Source of the DNA: Varanus komodoensis
Taxonomy: Eukaryota > Chordata > Lepidosauria > Squamata > Varanidae
DNA length: 64,000 nucleotides
Direction: 5' to 3'
Assembly: GCF_004798865.1 (NCBI RefSeq)
Contig: NW_025336481.1
Span: forward strand, 27,742,863 to 27,806,862
The translations under genes were made by a program, and so were the position numbers. This document shows, one piece after another, positions 45,113 to 57,784 of this stretch. Each line of letters starts with the position of its first letter. Positions within the stretch are counted from its first letter, which is position 1. The notes beneath the pieces were generated by a model, which was not told the DNA's origin, did no database searches, and saw nothing but the letters and a program-made list of their open reading frames with translations.

Positions 45113-46085
45113 ATTTATGAGTAGGGTACCACAGGGCATAGGACCAGTACTCTTCAACATCTGCATAAATGACCTTCATGAGGAAATCTGGGGAGCAATA
45201 ATTAAATTTATGGATGATTCTAAATTGGGTGGAATAGCTAACACTCTGGAAGACCAAAAAAAAAAAAAAAAAAAAAGATCCAGAGGGACCTAGACAAGCT
45301 TGAATGCTGGGTGGAAAACAACAGAATGAAATTCAACAGGGACAAATATCAAGTTCTGCACCAAGGCATTTATATCAGCTACATCAATGCAAGATGAGAA
45401 ATACTTGTCTCAACCATACTGAGAGTGAAAGGGACCTTGGAGCTGTTGTAGACAAAAAGTTAAATATGAACCAGCGGTGTGATGCCATCACAAATAGACA
45501 AATACTATTTTGGGATGCATTAATAGAGGTATCACTTCCAGAAAAAGTGAAGTGCTTAATCTCCTCTACGCTGTATTAGTCAGACTTCACCTGGAATACT
45601 GCATTCAGTTGTGGGCACCCAGATTTAAAAAGGATGCTGCAAATCAGGATTGAGTTCAGAGAGGGGCAACAAAGATGATATAGAGCCTGGAAAATAAGTC
45701 TTATGATGAGAGGCTGAAAGAACTGGGCCTGTTCAGCCTTCAGAAAAGAAAACTACAAGGTGACATGATAGCACTCTACAGGTAGCTCAAAGGCTACCAC
45801 AAAGAAGGAGAAAAAGACCCAGTCTCACTCATCTCAAATTGTAGGGCATGTAACAATGGATTAAACTACAGAACACCGGGTGCAGGCTAGACACACGGAA
45901 GAACTTCCTAACTGTCGGAGTGATGTAACAGTGGAACCAGTTGCCAAGAGAGGCCGTGTGCTCTCCCACAACAGAGACATTTAGGAAGAAACTGGACAGT
46001 TATCTGAATGGTGTAACTGGCATCCTGCACCAGCAGGTGGTTGTACTCAATGGCCTTCTTGGCCCTTTTCAACCCTGTGATTCTA
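45113..46085 (+). mobile_element. CR1 LINE, RT domain to 3' end
   Basis: It enters in the reverse transcriptase: VPQGIGPVLFNICINDLHEE, then IIKFMDDSKLGGIANTLED, where FMDD stands for the FADD catalytic motif. After an A20 expansion (45257-45277) it goes on with DLDKLECWVENNRMKFNRD, ERDLGAVVDKKLNMNQRCDA, VRLHLEYCIQLWAPRF (in another frame) and [20 protein letters not shown]. The 3' UTR ends GGCCTTCTTGGCCC and ACCCTGTGATTCTA. The copy is the longest LINE in the window, about 970 bp, with several stops and frameshifts. It starts where the L2 fragment stops. Confidence 0.85.
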
Positions 46086-46848
46086 GGCAGTGTTAAAGGA
46101 CTGTGAATGTTTCCTATGCTCTTCTCCCACTCCTGAGTTGGCCAGTTTCAGCCTCTGAAATGCTGTGCCTTGAGGAAGAGGTCTGAGGTGCCACCAGGAA
46201 ACTGTTTCCTCTCCTTGCTCCCTCCTGAACACCCCCCAAAAGTTTCTGCATAGTTGCTCTTGCATCCACAGAGCTGGTGAGAATATTCCACCGGAACACT
46301 TTTCTCACCTCATAAATAGATCTTCTAATGCAAGCAAGGAAAAAAAAAAACACCTTTTGTTGTCTGGACTCTTTCTACTGGCCATGGAAACATTATGTTT
46401 CATGAACTCAGCCTAACAAGTGACCAGACTGATAAACAATAAAACACCATCAGATGTCACACTATAAAACAATAAACACAGGGTAAAACCATAAATAAAT
46501 CCAAATCCAAGATCTGAAATTAAAATTCAAGTTAAAGAGGAGGATAAAATATCATCAAGCATCTTGAAAAGTCAAATGGAACAAAACAAAAGAAAACTGG
46601 ACCATCTCAATAAAAGGGGCGACAACGATCTCTGATCTATAATATCTGATTGAGAAGCCTTTTAAAAACCCATCTCATCATAAATATATTAAGTAGTGCA
46701 AATACATGGCAGAACTCTGACATGCCACAGTTGAAAAGAAATGAAATGGAATTGACTTATCCACTGAGACTGTCTGGACATAAACCCCACGATACCATCC
46801 TTCCTGAAGACCAAGAAGGATTTGATTGTCAATAGTATCAGATTTCAG
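46086..46848. other. stretch between LINE copies, unassigned
   Basis: The A/T-rich part 46436-46520 (AATAAAACACC, AAACAATAAACAC, AAATAAATCC) looks like the antisense 3' UTR of an L2-type LINE, but no ORF block confirms it. Nothing else is recognised. Confidence 0.4.
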
Positions 46849-47968
46849 TTAGGGTGCAACTATATGCACGTTTAGACAGAAATAGCCCCTAATACTTCCA
46901 GCATCATGGGGCATATTGAGAAGTTGTTGTTGTTAGTTGCGAAGTCATGTCTGACCCATCGCAATCCCATGGACAACATTCCTCCAGGCCTTCCTGTCCT
47001 CCACCATCCCCCAGAGTCCACACCAACTGCTTAAGTGACTCCATCTAGCCACCTCATTCTCTGCCATCCCCTTCTTCTCTTGCAGTTAATTGTTCCCAGC
47101 ATTAGGCTCTTCTTCAGGGAGTCCTTCCTTCTCATTAGGTGGCCAAAGTATTTGATTTGTATCTTCAGTATCTGGCCTTCTAAAGAGCAGTCAGGGTTGA
47201 TCTCCTCTAGGACTGACCAGTTTGATCACCTTGGAGTCCAAGGGACTCACAGGAATCTTCTCCAGCACCACAATTCAAAGGCTTCAATTCGTCAATGCTC
47301 AGCCTTCCTTATGGTACAACTTTCACAGCCATTCATTCCAACTGGGAAAATCATAGCCTTGACTATATGCACTTTTGTCAGCAGGGTGATGTCTCTGCTT
47401 CTTAGTATGCTGTCTAGATTTGCCATAACTTTCCTTCCAAGGAGCAAGAGCCTTTTAATTTCTTGGCTGCAGTTCCCGTCTGCTGATCTTGGAGCCCAGG
47501 AAAGTTTCTTCTTCCATTTCTTCCCCATCTATTTGCCAGGAAGTGAGAGGACCAGATGCCATTATCTTAGTTTTCTTAATGTTGAGCTTCAAGCCAACTT
47601 TTGTGCTCTCCTCCTTCACCCATATCAAGAGGCTCTTTAGTTCCTCTTCACTTTCTGCCATTAGAGTGGTATCATCTGCATATCTGAGGTTGCTGATATT
47701 TCTCCCGGCAATCTTAATTCCAACTGGTGATTCATCTAGGCCCACCTTTCTCATGGTGTGCTCTGCATATAAGTTAAATAAACAGGGTGACAGTATATAG
47801 CCTTGCCAAACTCCTTTCTCAATTTTGAACCAATCAGTGGTTCTGTGTCCAGTTCTCACTGTTGCTTCTTGACCTGCATATAGGTTTCTCAAGACACAAA
47901 TAACATGGTCTGGTATTGAGAAGTGTAGGACTTTTTTCTGTCCAAGTATGCATAGGATCACACCCTTA
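46849..47968. repeat. palindromic MITE carrying a BovB insertion
   Basis: Left part TTAGGGTGCAACTATATGCA, CGTTTAGACAGAAATAGCC, TACTTCCAGCATC and right part GTGTAGGACTTTTTTCTGTC, CAAGTATGCATAGGATCAC, ACCCTTA are mirror arms of one foldback element of about 120 bp. TTA stands at both outer edges. The BovB LINE with its 10-bp duplication occupies the centre. Other copies of this MITE type are at 39062-39177 and about 54977-55096. Confidence 0.75.
46914..47923 (-). mobile_element. BovB (RTE) LINE, 3' kilobase, with 10-bp target duplication
   Basis: The insert is 46924-47913 (990 bp), flanked by identical TATTGAGAAG (46914-46923 and 47914-47923). Minus-strand ORF2 begins inside the reverse transcriptase: IPDHVICVLRNLYAGQEATV, GHRTTDWFKIEKGVWQGYIL, SPCLFNLYAEHTMRKVGLDE, then NISNLRYADDTTLMAESEEE with the YADD catalytic motif, and LKSLLIWVKEESTKVGLKLN. 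After a frameshift near 47500 a second frame gives EIKRLLLLGRKVMANLDSIL and DITLLTKVHIVKAMIFP. The 3' end is GGTCAGACATGACTTCGCAA, CTAACAACAACAA. Truncated at its 5' side, disabled by frameshift and stops, but its perfect target duplication and high similarity to the family suggest a relatively young copy. Confidence 0.95.
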
Positions 47969-50900
47969 AAAATGTAAGAAATAATGAGTGTCAAACTCTC
48001 CCTGTCAATTTCCTTGTTAATTTAGGCAGATTGTCCATCAGCTTTCCTGATCAAAGTCATTCCCCAAATGCTGATTGAAAATTAACAGTCAGTGTCATCC
48101 AATCAGTGGCTTGGCTTGCTCACTTCATGTGGGAATTCCATCCTTCTCAATGAATGCCACACTCCCCGACCCTCTGCTTTCTGCTCTGCTCTGCTGCCTT
48201 TCAAATTGCTTTTCAAACAGCTCCCCTGAGTTTCAAAAAGCAGACTGTCATGCCATGGGCAGTGGCTTCTCTTATGTCAGGGGTGGAGGTGTGATGGAAT
48301 GGCAATGACCTACTGTGCATGCAAGGTTAGTTGTGTTGTTAGGTTGTGGTTCTATACATGGATTTCAGACTTGTAGTCCAAACCTTTCTGAATAGGTTTA
48401 AATGACACTAGCCTTTGCATAATTTAAATGTTGTAAACTCTGTGCTAGTGTTTAAGAGGATTCTTGCAAACACAGATAAAATGAAAAGAATTCTCTTCCT
48501 TTTAAATGGCATTGCATTCATCTCATTCTGAGTCTTCTGTCTAGTGACTAGAATGGAAAATTAAATGCAAATGTTCTTCAAGTGGCTTTAAAACTGTTCA
48601 ATTGTCACTTTTACTGGAGAGAAAAATGTGCATTTATAGTGGCATTCGGATAATTAAAGCTTTCTTTTAATAGAAGAAGAAGACAATAGGTCTAAACACT
48701 GTTCATTGATGATTTATACTAGTGTAGACCAGTTTTTTCTATTTCAAAATGGAACTACATTTGTGATTGAAGGCAAAGAAACAACCCATTGTGAAAGTTC
48801 CAAACATTCAGGGCAATTCCCAGAAACAAACTAGATTTGACAAAAGAATATATGAAATGTTTCCTTTTAAATTCATATTAATTAAAACAAATAGCAGATG
48901 TGTTATTTCCTCCTTCTCATGCAATTTGAGCAATCAACCTTTGTTCCATGAAATTTGCATAGATCTGAATTAATTTCTGTCTGTACAGCAAATCCATTCC
49001 AAGTTTAGCAGTAGGCTAACAGCAGGAAAGTGAGGTTGCAGGGTGTGGGGGAGTCACGTTATCAGATACAATTCAGTGCTAAGTGCATGTCTTTCTGGAA
49101 GAGATTGACTCCTTCAGGGCTTTTTAATACCTTATCAAGAATGCATTTATGATTATCACCTCTGCTTCCATTCTTGTAAATTGGTACTGAGCCAATTAAT
49201 CCATTTTAATGTTTGCTTCTTTGCCAGTCCCTTGTTGCCATGTGGAATTTTAATGCACATTTTCAGGACTATGCCTTTGTCAAACCTGATATGAGCTACA
49301 AAGAAAATAATACTTGGAGCATTTCCAGCTACAATTGGGTTTACCTATGAGTGCATTCGTATGGCACTACATCAAGGCATGGTAAAACCATGCAGCCAAG
49401 TGAACACTTAGTCCAAAGTTCTAGTGCAAAATGAGAATATCTACATGAACAGTATCCCTGTCAAGCCTTTCTCTGAAAGCCTTGAAAATGCTAAATCCTC
49501 AGTGGCCCTCTTTCCATTGCTGGAGACTTATGTGGCTATTTATAGTATTTAACCTAAAACAACTTTCTGTTCTTTTGATCCTTTCTGGTACCTTCATTCA
49601 TTTCATATAAATGATACAACAGAATTTATTCTTTAGAGGATTTATGGGCATTCCATGAAAGTCAAGAAGAGTATGGAGGCAGTCTTAGGTTCCTCATGGC
49701 CCTGTCCTGCACAGCAGCTGCTACACACCCAAAGGGAAGGGAAGGGAAGGGAAGTGGAGTAGCGCAAGGGAACATCATATTCTGGCTACCACATCCACTC
49801 ATCTCTACAGCTCCCAGAGTGATGTCATCACAACTTCTTGGAGGTTTCTCTCACAGCTTCAGAAAAGCAGCTGACTTGGCTCTTTCCATGCCAACTGCAC
49901 ATTTGTGGCAGAGATGGCTCTCAGTGGAGACTGCTCAGCTCCAAGGTCAGAGCTTTTACCGTGCCTAGATGTGGGAATCAAAATTATCCTATCACCCTTT
50001 AGAAACACTCTAGTGCCCTTAGGTTCATTCTCCCAGAGGGTTATGTATATTTAATATTCTGGACTGAGGAGGCCCACATAAATAATCTTTGTTTCTGTTC
50101 AAGATGAAAAATAGGTGGGATACAAACAGCAACAGCAATAATAATATAGCAATTAAAGTAGCTGCAAGAACTTTGACATGTGTAATTTTCTGTACCATTC
50201 CAGAAAAGCACATGAGAGGAACACCAGTTCTGCTAAAATTCTCTTTTTCACAGAACTATTACATCAGCTCTAATATTTAAAAGTCAGACATTTATTTTTA
50301 GATATATACATTTACAAAATTATATGAAGAAACAGTATAAGAAAGTATTGAAGTAGTTATGCAGTTCTAACAATTACGGATCAGTAAAATCTGTTTCAGA
50401 CACTGTGTCTAAATGTGGACCATTCTGAGTGGAGAATCTTTATCAAACAGTACTGTTCAAAAAGTATTAATGTGTGGATTTTTAGCCACTCGCAGGAACA
50501 TACAGAAACATGCTAGACAACAGAGCTATTTTAAAAAAATCTGAACTATCACAGAAAAGCCTTTACATGATTTAAATTTAGGAAACCTTCTCCCTCTCCT
50601 CCAAGAAAATATATGCATTAAATGAATGAAAATATAATTGCTTAGAGATATAACTAATATAGATTCAGTATTGATAAGGGCACGAAGATTGCCTTGAACA
50701 CCCATTCTTTAAGCATTTGACAAGAAAGTTGTCCAGCTAAAATCATTTTTGCAGTAAGCAATATCAGAAGAAGGATATTAAATCCAGTATTAAATTCAAC
50801 AACCCAGGCATACAAATTGTTGCACCAATTAAAAGCTTCTAAACCACTCTGACAAGTGATTTCTGCATTTGTTCTATAGCTGAAGTACTGCAATAATTCC

Positions 50901-51442
50901 CTGACATTATGCATCAACATTCATTCATCCATTTATTCATTCATGTCCTAAATCTTCTGATTTCTGAAATGATATCAGAATGCTTGCTTTTGTTTTCATA
51001 TATTACTATTCCAGACAGAACTATGACCTTGGCAATTCTTCTTTGCCCAACATCGTAATTGTAGTTCAGTGAGAAATACAACATTTTACTGCCGTCATTT
51101 TATCTTATTGTAAAGGGACAATGTGTTTCAATTATCTCAAACAGGAAACATTTACAGTGCTAAATAGTAAATGTGTATGCAGTAAAAACCAGCACCACTG
51201 TAGGGATATATATGACAGAGAAAGAGAGATTTTTGAGTTCATGCAAGAAAATCACACATCATATATGGAAATTCTTTAATAAAGGTGAATTATTTATTGA
51301 AGATCATTGAAACAGATTAGAAAACCTGTTGGTAAATGAAAATATGGATTAATTTATGATGAAATAACGCTTAGCATAAATGATTTTCTGATAAACCAAT
51401 CATGCCAAAAGTTGCAGCTGTGCATCTTTTCAAGAATAACAT
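47969..51442. other. 3.5-kb stretch, no gene seen; candidate conserved blocks
   Basis: No transposon or exon is recognised. Two blocks (48400-48720 and 49050-49300) are repeat-free and TAAT/ATTA-rich, and have the even look of conserved non-coding sequence; that is only an impression. A short GGAAG run lies at 49734-49755. The minus frame at 50654-50920 (88 codons) is unrecognised. Confidence 0.45.
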
Positions 51443-51950
51443 AAATAATATTATTTTTATTGCATTTATATGCTGCCCCATAGCCTAATGGACTCTCTGG
51501 GTGACTTATAATAAAACAGGAAAAGGAGCAATAAAATAACAGTATAAAATCCAATTAAAACAATACAGAACTAGCAATTGGCAAAATTACAACAAGGTAC
51601 ACAATGATAGAAACTAAAGCAATGTTAAAACCAATAGCTACTGAAATACCTGATTGAATAAAGGCATCTTTACCTAGCACTAAAAGGCTAGCAGTGATGG
51701 CACCAGGCACACTTCCTTAGGGAGGGTTTTCTGTAAAGGTGCAATCCTGCAATGTTAGCCATTCCTCCCACTCCTCACTTCATTGGGGAATGGTTCTTGG
51801 AGAAGGACCTCCATTGAAGATCTTAGTGATCAGGAAGAGATATATGGAGAAAGTACACCCTTTGAAAGCAATAAGAATCCTACCTGAACTATTGGTAAGT
51901 CTGGATCTTCAAAGCAGGTGTAAGGTGTCAAAGGTAGTGGGTATCTCAGC
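51443..51950 (-). mobile_element. L2-clade LINE, 3' part
   Basis: The minus-strand 3' end has CCATTAGGCTATGGGGCAGC, ATATAAATGCAATAAAAATA. Upstream lie CCTCCCTAAGGAAGTGTGCC (compare the L2 block for LPREVCLA) and, near 51800-51860, an antisense piece with GATCTTAGTGATCAGGAAG that corresponds to the L2 RSAAE region. Decayed, no long ORF. Confidence 0.65.
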
Positions 51951-52388
51951 CTGGGGCTTCCAGTAGCCAGCAGCAAGTGTCTTCTCCTCTGGCCAACTAG
52001 TGCTCTCCTGCCTCACTAGCCTGGTGATCCTGGCTCTGTATCTCAAAGACAGCAAGGTGAAGATGGTCCGGTGACCTCACTTGCCAAGGGAGATTCACTG
52101 GACTTTGTGAAATCTTTCCAATCAAGCCAGTGGAGACAGTAAAGCCAGGTCCTCAGCCTAAATAACTAGTTTTAGTAACTGCAGAATCCTGGACATGTCT
52201 AGACGAAGGTCCTAGGGAGCTGGATATAGGATTCTAGTCTATTTAACAAAGCTGAACCTCTGGAATTTCCTTGCTTTGCCTACCTAATCTGGTATCTGAC
52301 CCGTAGTCCTTCTGTGAACACATATCCATCCTTTGGTTGTGTTTCCTGTTTGTCTTATCTGGTAGGTGAACACTAACACATCTCTGAC

Positions 52389-52391
52389 CAT

Positions 52392-52426
<35 letters not shown>

Positions 52427-52545
52427 TTAAAAACATTTCTATGCCGCCCCCATCGCAATAAAGCCTCGGGGCGGCTCACAACAAAAACAAACAAAAGCAT
52501 ATAAAAATTATACAATAAAAATATTAAAATATATTAAAATATTCT
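52389..52545 (-). mobile_element. L2-clade LINE 3' tail
   Basis: A perfect (TTTA)n run (52389-52429) is the antisense of the AAAT tail, followed by ATGCCGCCCCCATCG, AATAAAGCCTCGGGGCGGC. It is almost the same sequence as the tail at 4232-4320, so both come from one L2 subfamily. Only 3' UTR remains. Confidence 0.8.
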
Positions 52546-54976
52546 GCCTCTTGTACATTGATTCCATCCCCACCCCACCCCCACTAATTGTGTTAGACTT
52601 TGTCCTCATTACAGCCAGTCCAAGCTAGGCCCAAGGTCATAAAGTATGAAGAAACATCTCCACTGCTTTGCCTGCTCAAAGAGGTTCACTGAGAGAACCT
52701 GATGTCTGGTCCCTCCTGCTGCCATAGCAATTTTCTCAGAAATATTCTTTCAAAGCACTATCCAGTCAACCAAAGAAGCAGCAAGGTAACTGGGCACATT
52801 CTTCATATTTAAAAAAGGTCTGTAAATATGTGTTTAATTTTAGTAAGGCGGAATTCCCACACCCTTTTCTGAAGGCTTTACTTAATGTCATTTATTTTTC
52901 TAAATGTTTTGTCCCATAGCAATTAGCAGCAATATATCACTGAACACAATAGCAAAATATAGTTTAGATCCACTTGGTTTATTCCCTGCCTAAATAGTGG
53001 TGGCAATGAAGCCAGATAACCATAGTTTAGTTAATTTTGAAATGATCTCAGCTACTCATTCCAGCCAGGTACTGAAGGGAGAAGAGAGTGTCTTGTGATG
53101 GTTGCTTATCAACCTCACATATAGAGACCATCACTCAGTGAGGAAAATATTTCCTTTTCCTGCATCTATCAACATTATATGGAATTTGATTAAGGATAAT
53201 GTTGAAAGGGCAAGCCAAGAAATAATGCAAGAATGACCCTATTTCTTCTGTCACTGACACAGGTCAGCTTACAATAAATAAGTAGAATAAAACATTACTA
53301 TTACATTGCCCACATTTTGTTGCCCTCATTCAAAAAGGAGAGAAGACACATTTATTAAATAAACTAAGGGCAAAACTTGATTTACAACTGATCTGTGACT
53401 GAAAAGCCTTTGTTTCAAGCTTCATTTTAATTTTCTTTATGTTGGTAAAATTTGGAGGAATTGTTATTTTCTTCCACTTAATGGGTCAAAATTACCTCCT
53501 TCTGGCTCACACCCAGGCATTGCACATTTTCCTTGCCTTTTCATTACCCATATGCCCAAAAGGTCTACTAGGGAAGACTTGGCTTTGGTGCCTCTTCCGC
53601 AGTGGCCCAGTGAGTGAGCTACATGAGCCTGCAGTATCTGCCTGAGGAATCCTTCTTTGAACCTGGTTGGATATTTGGATTGTTCATATAAAAGAAAAAT
53701 TAAATAACCATAGTTTGTTCTTGCTTGGGTAAGCCTCTACGCCTGAAAGCAAATGCTTTCAATCTTCTACTCACAGGTGAACTGAAAGCAAGAGAAGAAG
53801 GGGCACACAGGATTCCAAACCTCACCCAGGCTTGTTCATGTTGTATTAAAGCTTGGTTAACATCATGTTATGCCTCTTTCTTCCTAAGTGATAAGCTCTT
53901 TTGCCATAGAAACAAAATACAGTTTTGGGTAATGTGTCATAACAAGTTGGATTTAATTGCAATAGAATGAAAGCCGAACCCACAGTTCTTAAGTGAGAAT
54001 TATGCATTTTGGAATTGAACTCTGATGATATTTGGGTGTGGGAGTGAAACAAGGGAATAATTTTCAGTACGGTGGAAAAAATGCTGAAGGATTTTGGAAG
54101 AGTTGACTGTGCTAGGAGTGTTCATGGTAGGGGACCTTCTGCAGCTGGATGCATTTTCCTTTTTCCTCAGAATGCCGCATGTTATTCTGTGCATCCATGG
54201 ATTTAGTGGCGCACACTACAAAAACTGATGGCCACTCAGGACGCCTGCCAATTTGCACAAACTTCTGTGGAATGGTGATATGATATCTTTCTTGAAAAAG
54301 AGACTGGTGAATAGTAGCCAAAAGAAGCTCTACTGTCGTATATGCAATTATGGTGTCCCAGTAACTGGATTTTGCAGGAGGTGAAGGACACTGGACCATC
54401 CAAGGGGATACATGCTGTGTCCTTCTCAGACTGCTCAATTCAAAGTCAGAAATAAAAAGGGCACATAGGATCTGGTACCTGAGGAGCAACTAGAACTTTT
54501 AATATTATTACTTGTGATTTTTGTCTGTGGATCAGACTGGATCGAGAAAGCCAAGTTTGTTCACCTATTTTGCACAGGTTTCATTAAAGCATTGGTAGTA
54601 ACTACAGTGGGGTTGACTTGAAAATTTATGGTGCAAGCCTATACAAATGATTGCACACTTAATAGGTTGGTCACCATGAAAAGACAGTGCAGAAAATAGT
54701 TTCCACACAGGTCATCTGAGAGCACTGAAAGACACCAGAAGGGTGAATACAGTTCCCTCATTATTGCCTTCAGGCTATATGAATGGCAGGAGGGAAATGA
54801 ATGCATTTGGAGAGTTAGAGTTAGAGACTCTTAGTCTTACAGTCCTAGAATGGAAGGGGAATGACTTAAAATGTTTTTCATATTTCAGATGTAGAATTAG
54901 TCCCAGGGGTGATATAAAACTTTATAAAGACGGAATATGTAATATCTGTGGCTGCACACTTTGGCTTGGATCCATA
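52546..54976. other. stretch without supported gene
   Basis: A 125-codon minus frame at 54112-54489 is described among the findings. The rest has only chance ORFs. A TCAGCTTACAATAAATAAG piece near 53265-53300 may be a scrap of L2 tail. Confidence 0.45.
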
Positions 54977-55096
54977 ATTAGAGCACAGTCTATGCAAGTT
55001 TAGATGGAAAGAAGTCCTACAACTTCCAGCATTCCTCAGCTAGCCATGATTTGTTTTGTCCCCCTACCCCCTTCCAAACATGGAAAACGTTGTGCT
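54977..55096. repeat. palindromic MITE fragment of the GGGTGCAATCC type
   Basis: TTAGAGCACAGTCTATGCAA, GTTTAGATGGAAAGAAGTCC, TACAACTTCCAGCATTCC, TCAGCTAGCCATG follows the left arm and centre of the element at 46849-47968. The right part is more diverged and ends GTTGTGCTTTTA. Confidence 0.5.
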
Positions 55097-55245
55097 TTTA
55101 GTCATACCGGGAGTGATCCACTGAAATCAATCAGGCTAGAGGCATGGCTAATGAAAATCTTATTGATTTTTAAGTATGATTAATACTTGGTGGAACACAT
55201 TATAAATAGTACAAATAAGAGTCTGGAAATAAACTAGAAACAATC

Positions 55246-55518
55246 TTAAGCTGCTGTAGAAGAAGGTGGGCAGCCATTGGATCTTTTGGACCTTGCTTTC
55301 TTCTGGAAAGAGGCCTCTGTGTTGCAGTTGGGGAATGTTCCACCACCATAACTTCTATTGTTACTGCTTAATAGTGTTAGTGGGGAAGGAGCATTTTGGG
55401 GATCATGTTGGGATTGACTGGTAAAGTTTTTGGATCTACCAGATCCAGCGCAATTCCCCAACAGAAAGGGCAAAACAGAGAGCAAACCCTGAACCTGGCA
55501 GAGTTCTTTTCCTTCCAT
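55246..55518 (-). other. unassigned 90-codon ORF, protein-like composition
   Basis: The frame runs from ATG to TAA. A hydrophobic stretch (LLSVLPFLLGNCAG, residues 10-23) is followed by a Ser/Asn/Pro-rich part (SQSQHDPQNAPSPLTLLSSN, two N-glycosylation sequons NFT and NRS) and a basic end KKARSKRSNGCPPSSTAA with an RSKR dibasic site. This composition is more protein-like than that of the other ORFs here. I recognise no family, and no splice partner can be supported. It could be a chance ORF, a fragment of a processed copy, or an exon. Confidence 0.25.
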
Positions 55519-57784
55519 GCATTAAAAAAAGAAAAGTGGATCAGAAAATTGCAGCAGTTCTGCCATTAATTCAATCCTCCCACCTTGCCACACACCTTTT
55601 CAAAGGATAACTTTGCTGACAACGCTTTCAATAATGGTAGAAAAATAACTGCCTCTAAGCTAGTTTCATTCCTAGCTTAGTTTTCTCAAGAACTGTTTCC
55701 ATAATGAAACAGAATTTACAAAACATGGCTCATGTTCTGAGTCATTGCCATTTCAGAGTATAGAAGTCTACTGAACTTCATGGCCAATATTCTGGGTGAA
55801 ATGGAGTAATGTTCAAAAGTTGGATAGAAAGCCCCAGAAGTAAGTCTTTGTGGAAACTAAATAGATTGAGTGGACAATGATTTTTAATTATTTATAAAAT
55901 CTGGATGGTAGTTTAAGAGTGACAAATCTAACTGCTTTTACCTTTCAAATATTATCTGAACTATAGGGTTCAGAACCTGATAAGAAAAGCTGAAATTTCT
56001 GCTTACACATTCACACGTGCACACGTGCACACAGAGAGAGATCAAAATCATATTTGCATATCTATCATTTAGTATATAAACAGATTCAGCTATACTTTTC
56101 TTCAAAAGCTATCACTACTTTGCTGGTTTCACATAGACACAGGGTTAGACAAAATTACAGTTTTTAAATGTTGTCTTGCATTAATTTCCACTGTTTTATC
56201 AGTAAATCAATTAACAATAAGAAGGCTATTATTTTCATCATTAATGCTCTTATAAGAAAACAATTGATCCCTGAGGATCAGCTGTTTCAATGGAGGTGAT
56301 GGCTGGCAGATACTGACTGACAGACTATTGTTGTATAGTATAAAGAACTGTATAATTCCCCCAATTTCTTTTGTATTTTACCAAAGGGATTTTCTGGAAC
56401 ATTTCTACACTCCCTTTGGAGATTGCAGATCATGTATTTTCATTTGCTTGACATTTTATTCATTATATTTTGTGCTCCACCAGTTGCAGGTTTTTACATT
56501 TACCAAAAGGAAAAAAAAACCCTTTGAAGAAATGAGAAATAACAGCTAAAGAAAAAAACTGAATACCTGCTTGAGTCCATGGTCATATACCAGGCATGTA
56601 TTTCACCTATAAAACTGACTGTCTTTCTCCAAGAAAAATAAATGGCAATTAGATTTAAACAAGTAGAAGTCAGCAAAAAAAGAGTTAGACTTTGTCCAAC
56701 CAGTTTACTCTATAAAACGTCCAAATCAATCCTATCCACAGTGTACATAAGTAGGTGTTGATGTAGTTTCCTCATAACCGTGCTCATTGAAGAGTGAGAG
56801 GAATTGTCCTAAAGCACTGAAATCTTGTATACCAGTGATAGACCCAAAGGTTCAATTCAGACCCTGGTTTGGTGTTACAGGAAATATCAAACTTTCATTT
56901 GGACCACTTCTAAGAAATAATGGTGATATATCAGTCATATTTACACTTCAACAAAGGTAGTCCAGGTATTCAAAAGTGATGTCTAGATGCTATCTATTCA
57001 GATGATGAACATATCACCAGGTTCTCAATTTTTTTGTTCAATATAGAAGGTAAGCATTACTACTGTCAATGATGTAATATTAGTCTTTTACCTGTCAAAA
57101 GGGCAGTTACATTGACCATGCATTAACTTTGAGGAAGCAGGTAGATAATTCGAAAGAGTATTTCAATACAAGATTTAGTCATATTATCCATAGGATAACC
57201 TCCAGAAAGGGCAATTACTGCCAAAATATATGATTTGAAGAAGTAAATATGCACATGTATTATGTGTCACTATTAAAGTGTATTCCAATACAAAATTTAT
57301 CCATATTACAATCTCCTTACTACAACAGAAAACAACTGGACATTGTTTGAGCATTTGATTAATTTATTAGCATTATTACACCGCCAGCAGTTAGCTGATT
57401 TAGACAAAACATTATTAGAAAGACATTGGTATCCAGTTAATATGAAATAAGACTTTTTATTGAATAAGATATAACCTGTGATCCACTGAAACTTCAGACA
57501 TAGAGAATTGGACAGTCCAATTTTCTATTCCATTCCTGCTTTCAGGCTTGGATATAGTATCTATTCACTGATAGTAAATATTGTAAACGTGGATGCATGT
57601 AATTGATCATCTTCAATAACTGATACCAATAATTGAGAAAACTATGAAGGTGTAAATCTTGAGAGCCAAGCCTAGATTCTGACCAATGTTGCAATTTCAA
57701 GAATAGCCATTCAGCCATAGCAGACTTCTTGTACTTGGCATGTAAATTCAAAAATGACTGAAATTTGTTATCTAGATCCAGTAA
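55519..57784. other. AT-rich stretch, no gene seen
   Basis: No recognised repeat or exon. CACACGTGCACACGTGCACA at about 56013-56032 is a short alternating repeat with CACGTG boxes. Confidence 0.55.

Noticed and set aside
47035-47640. 201-codon plus-strand ORF
   Set aside because: It is the antisense of the BovB ORF2; the minus-strand reading has the YADD reverse transcriptase motif.
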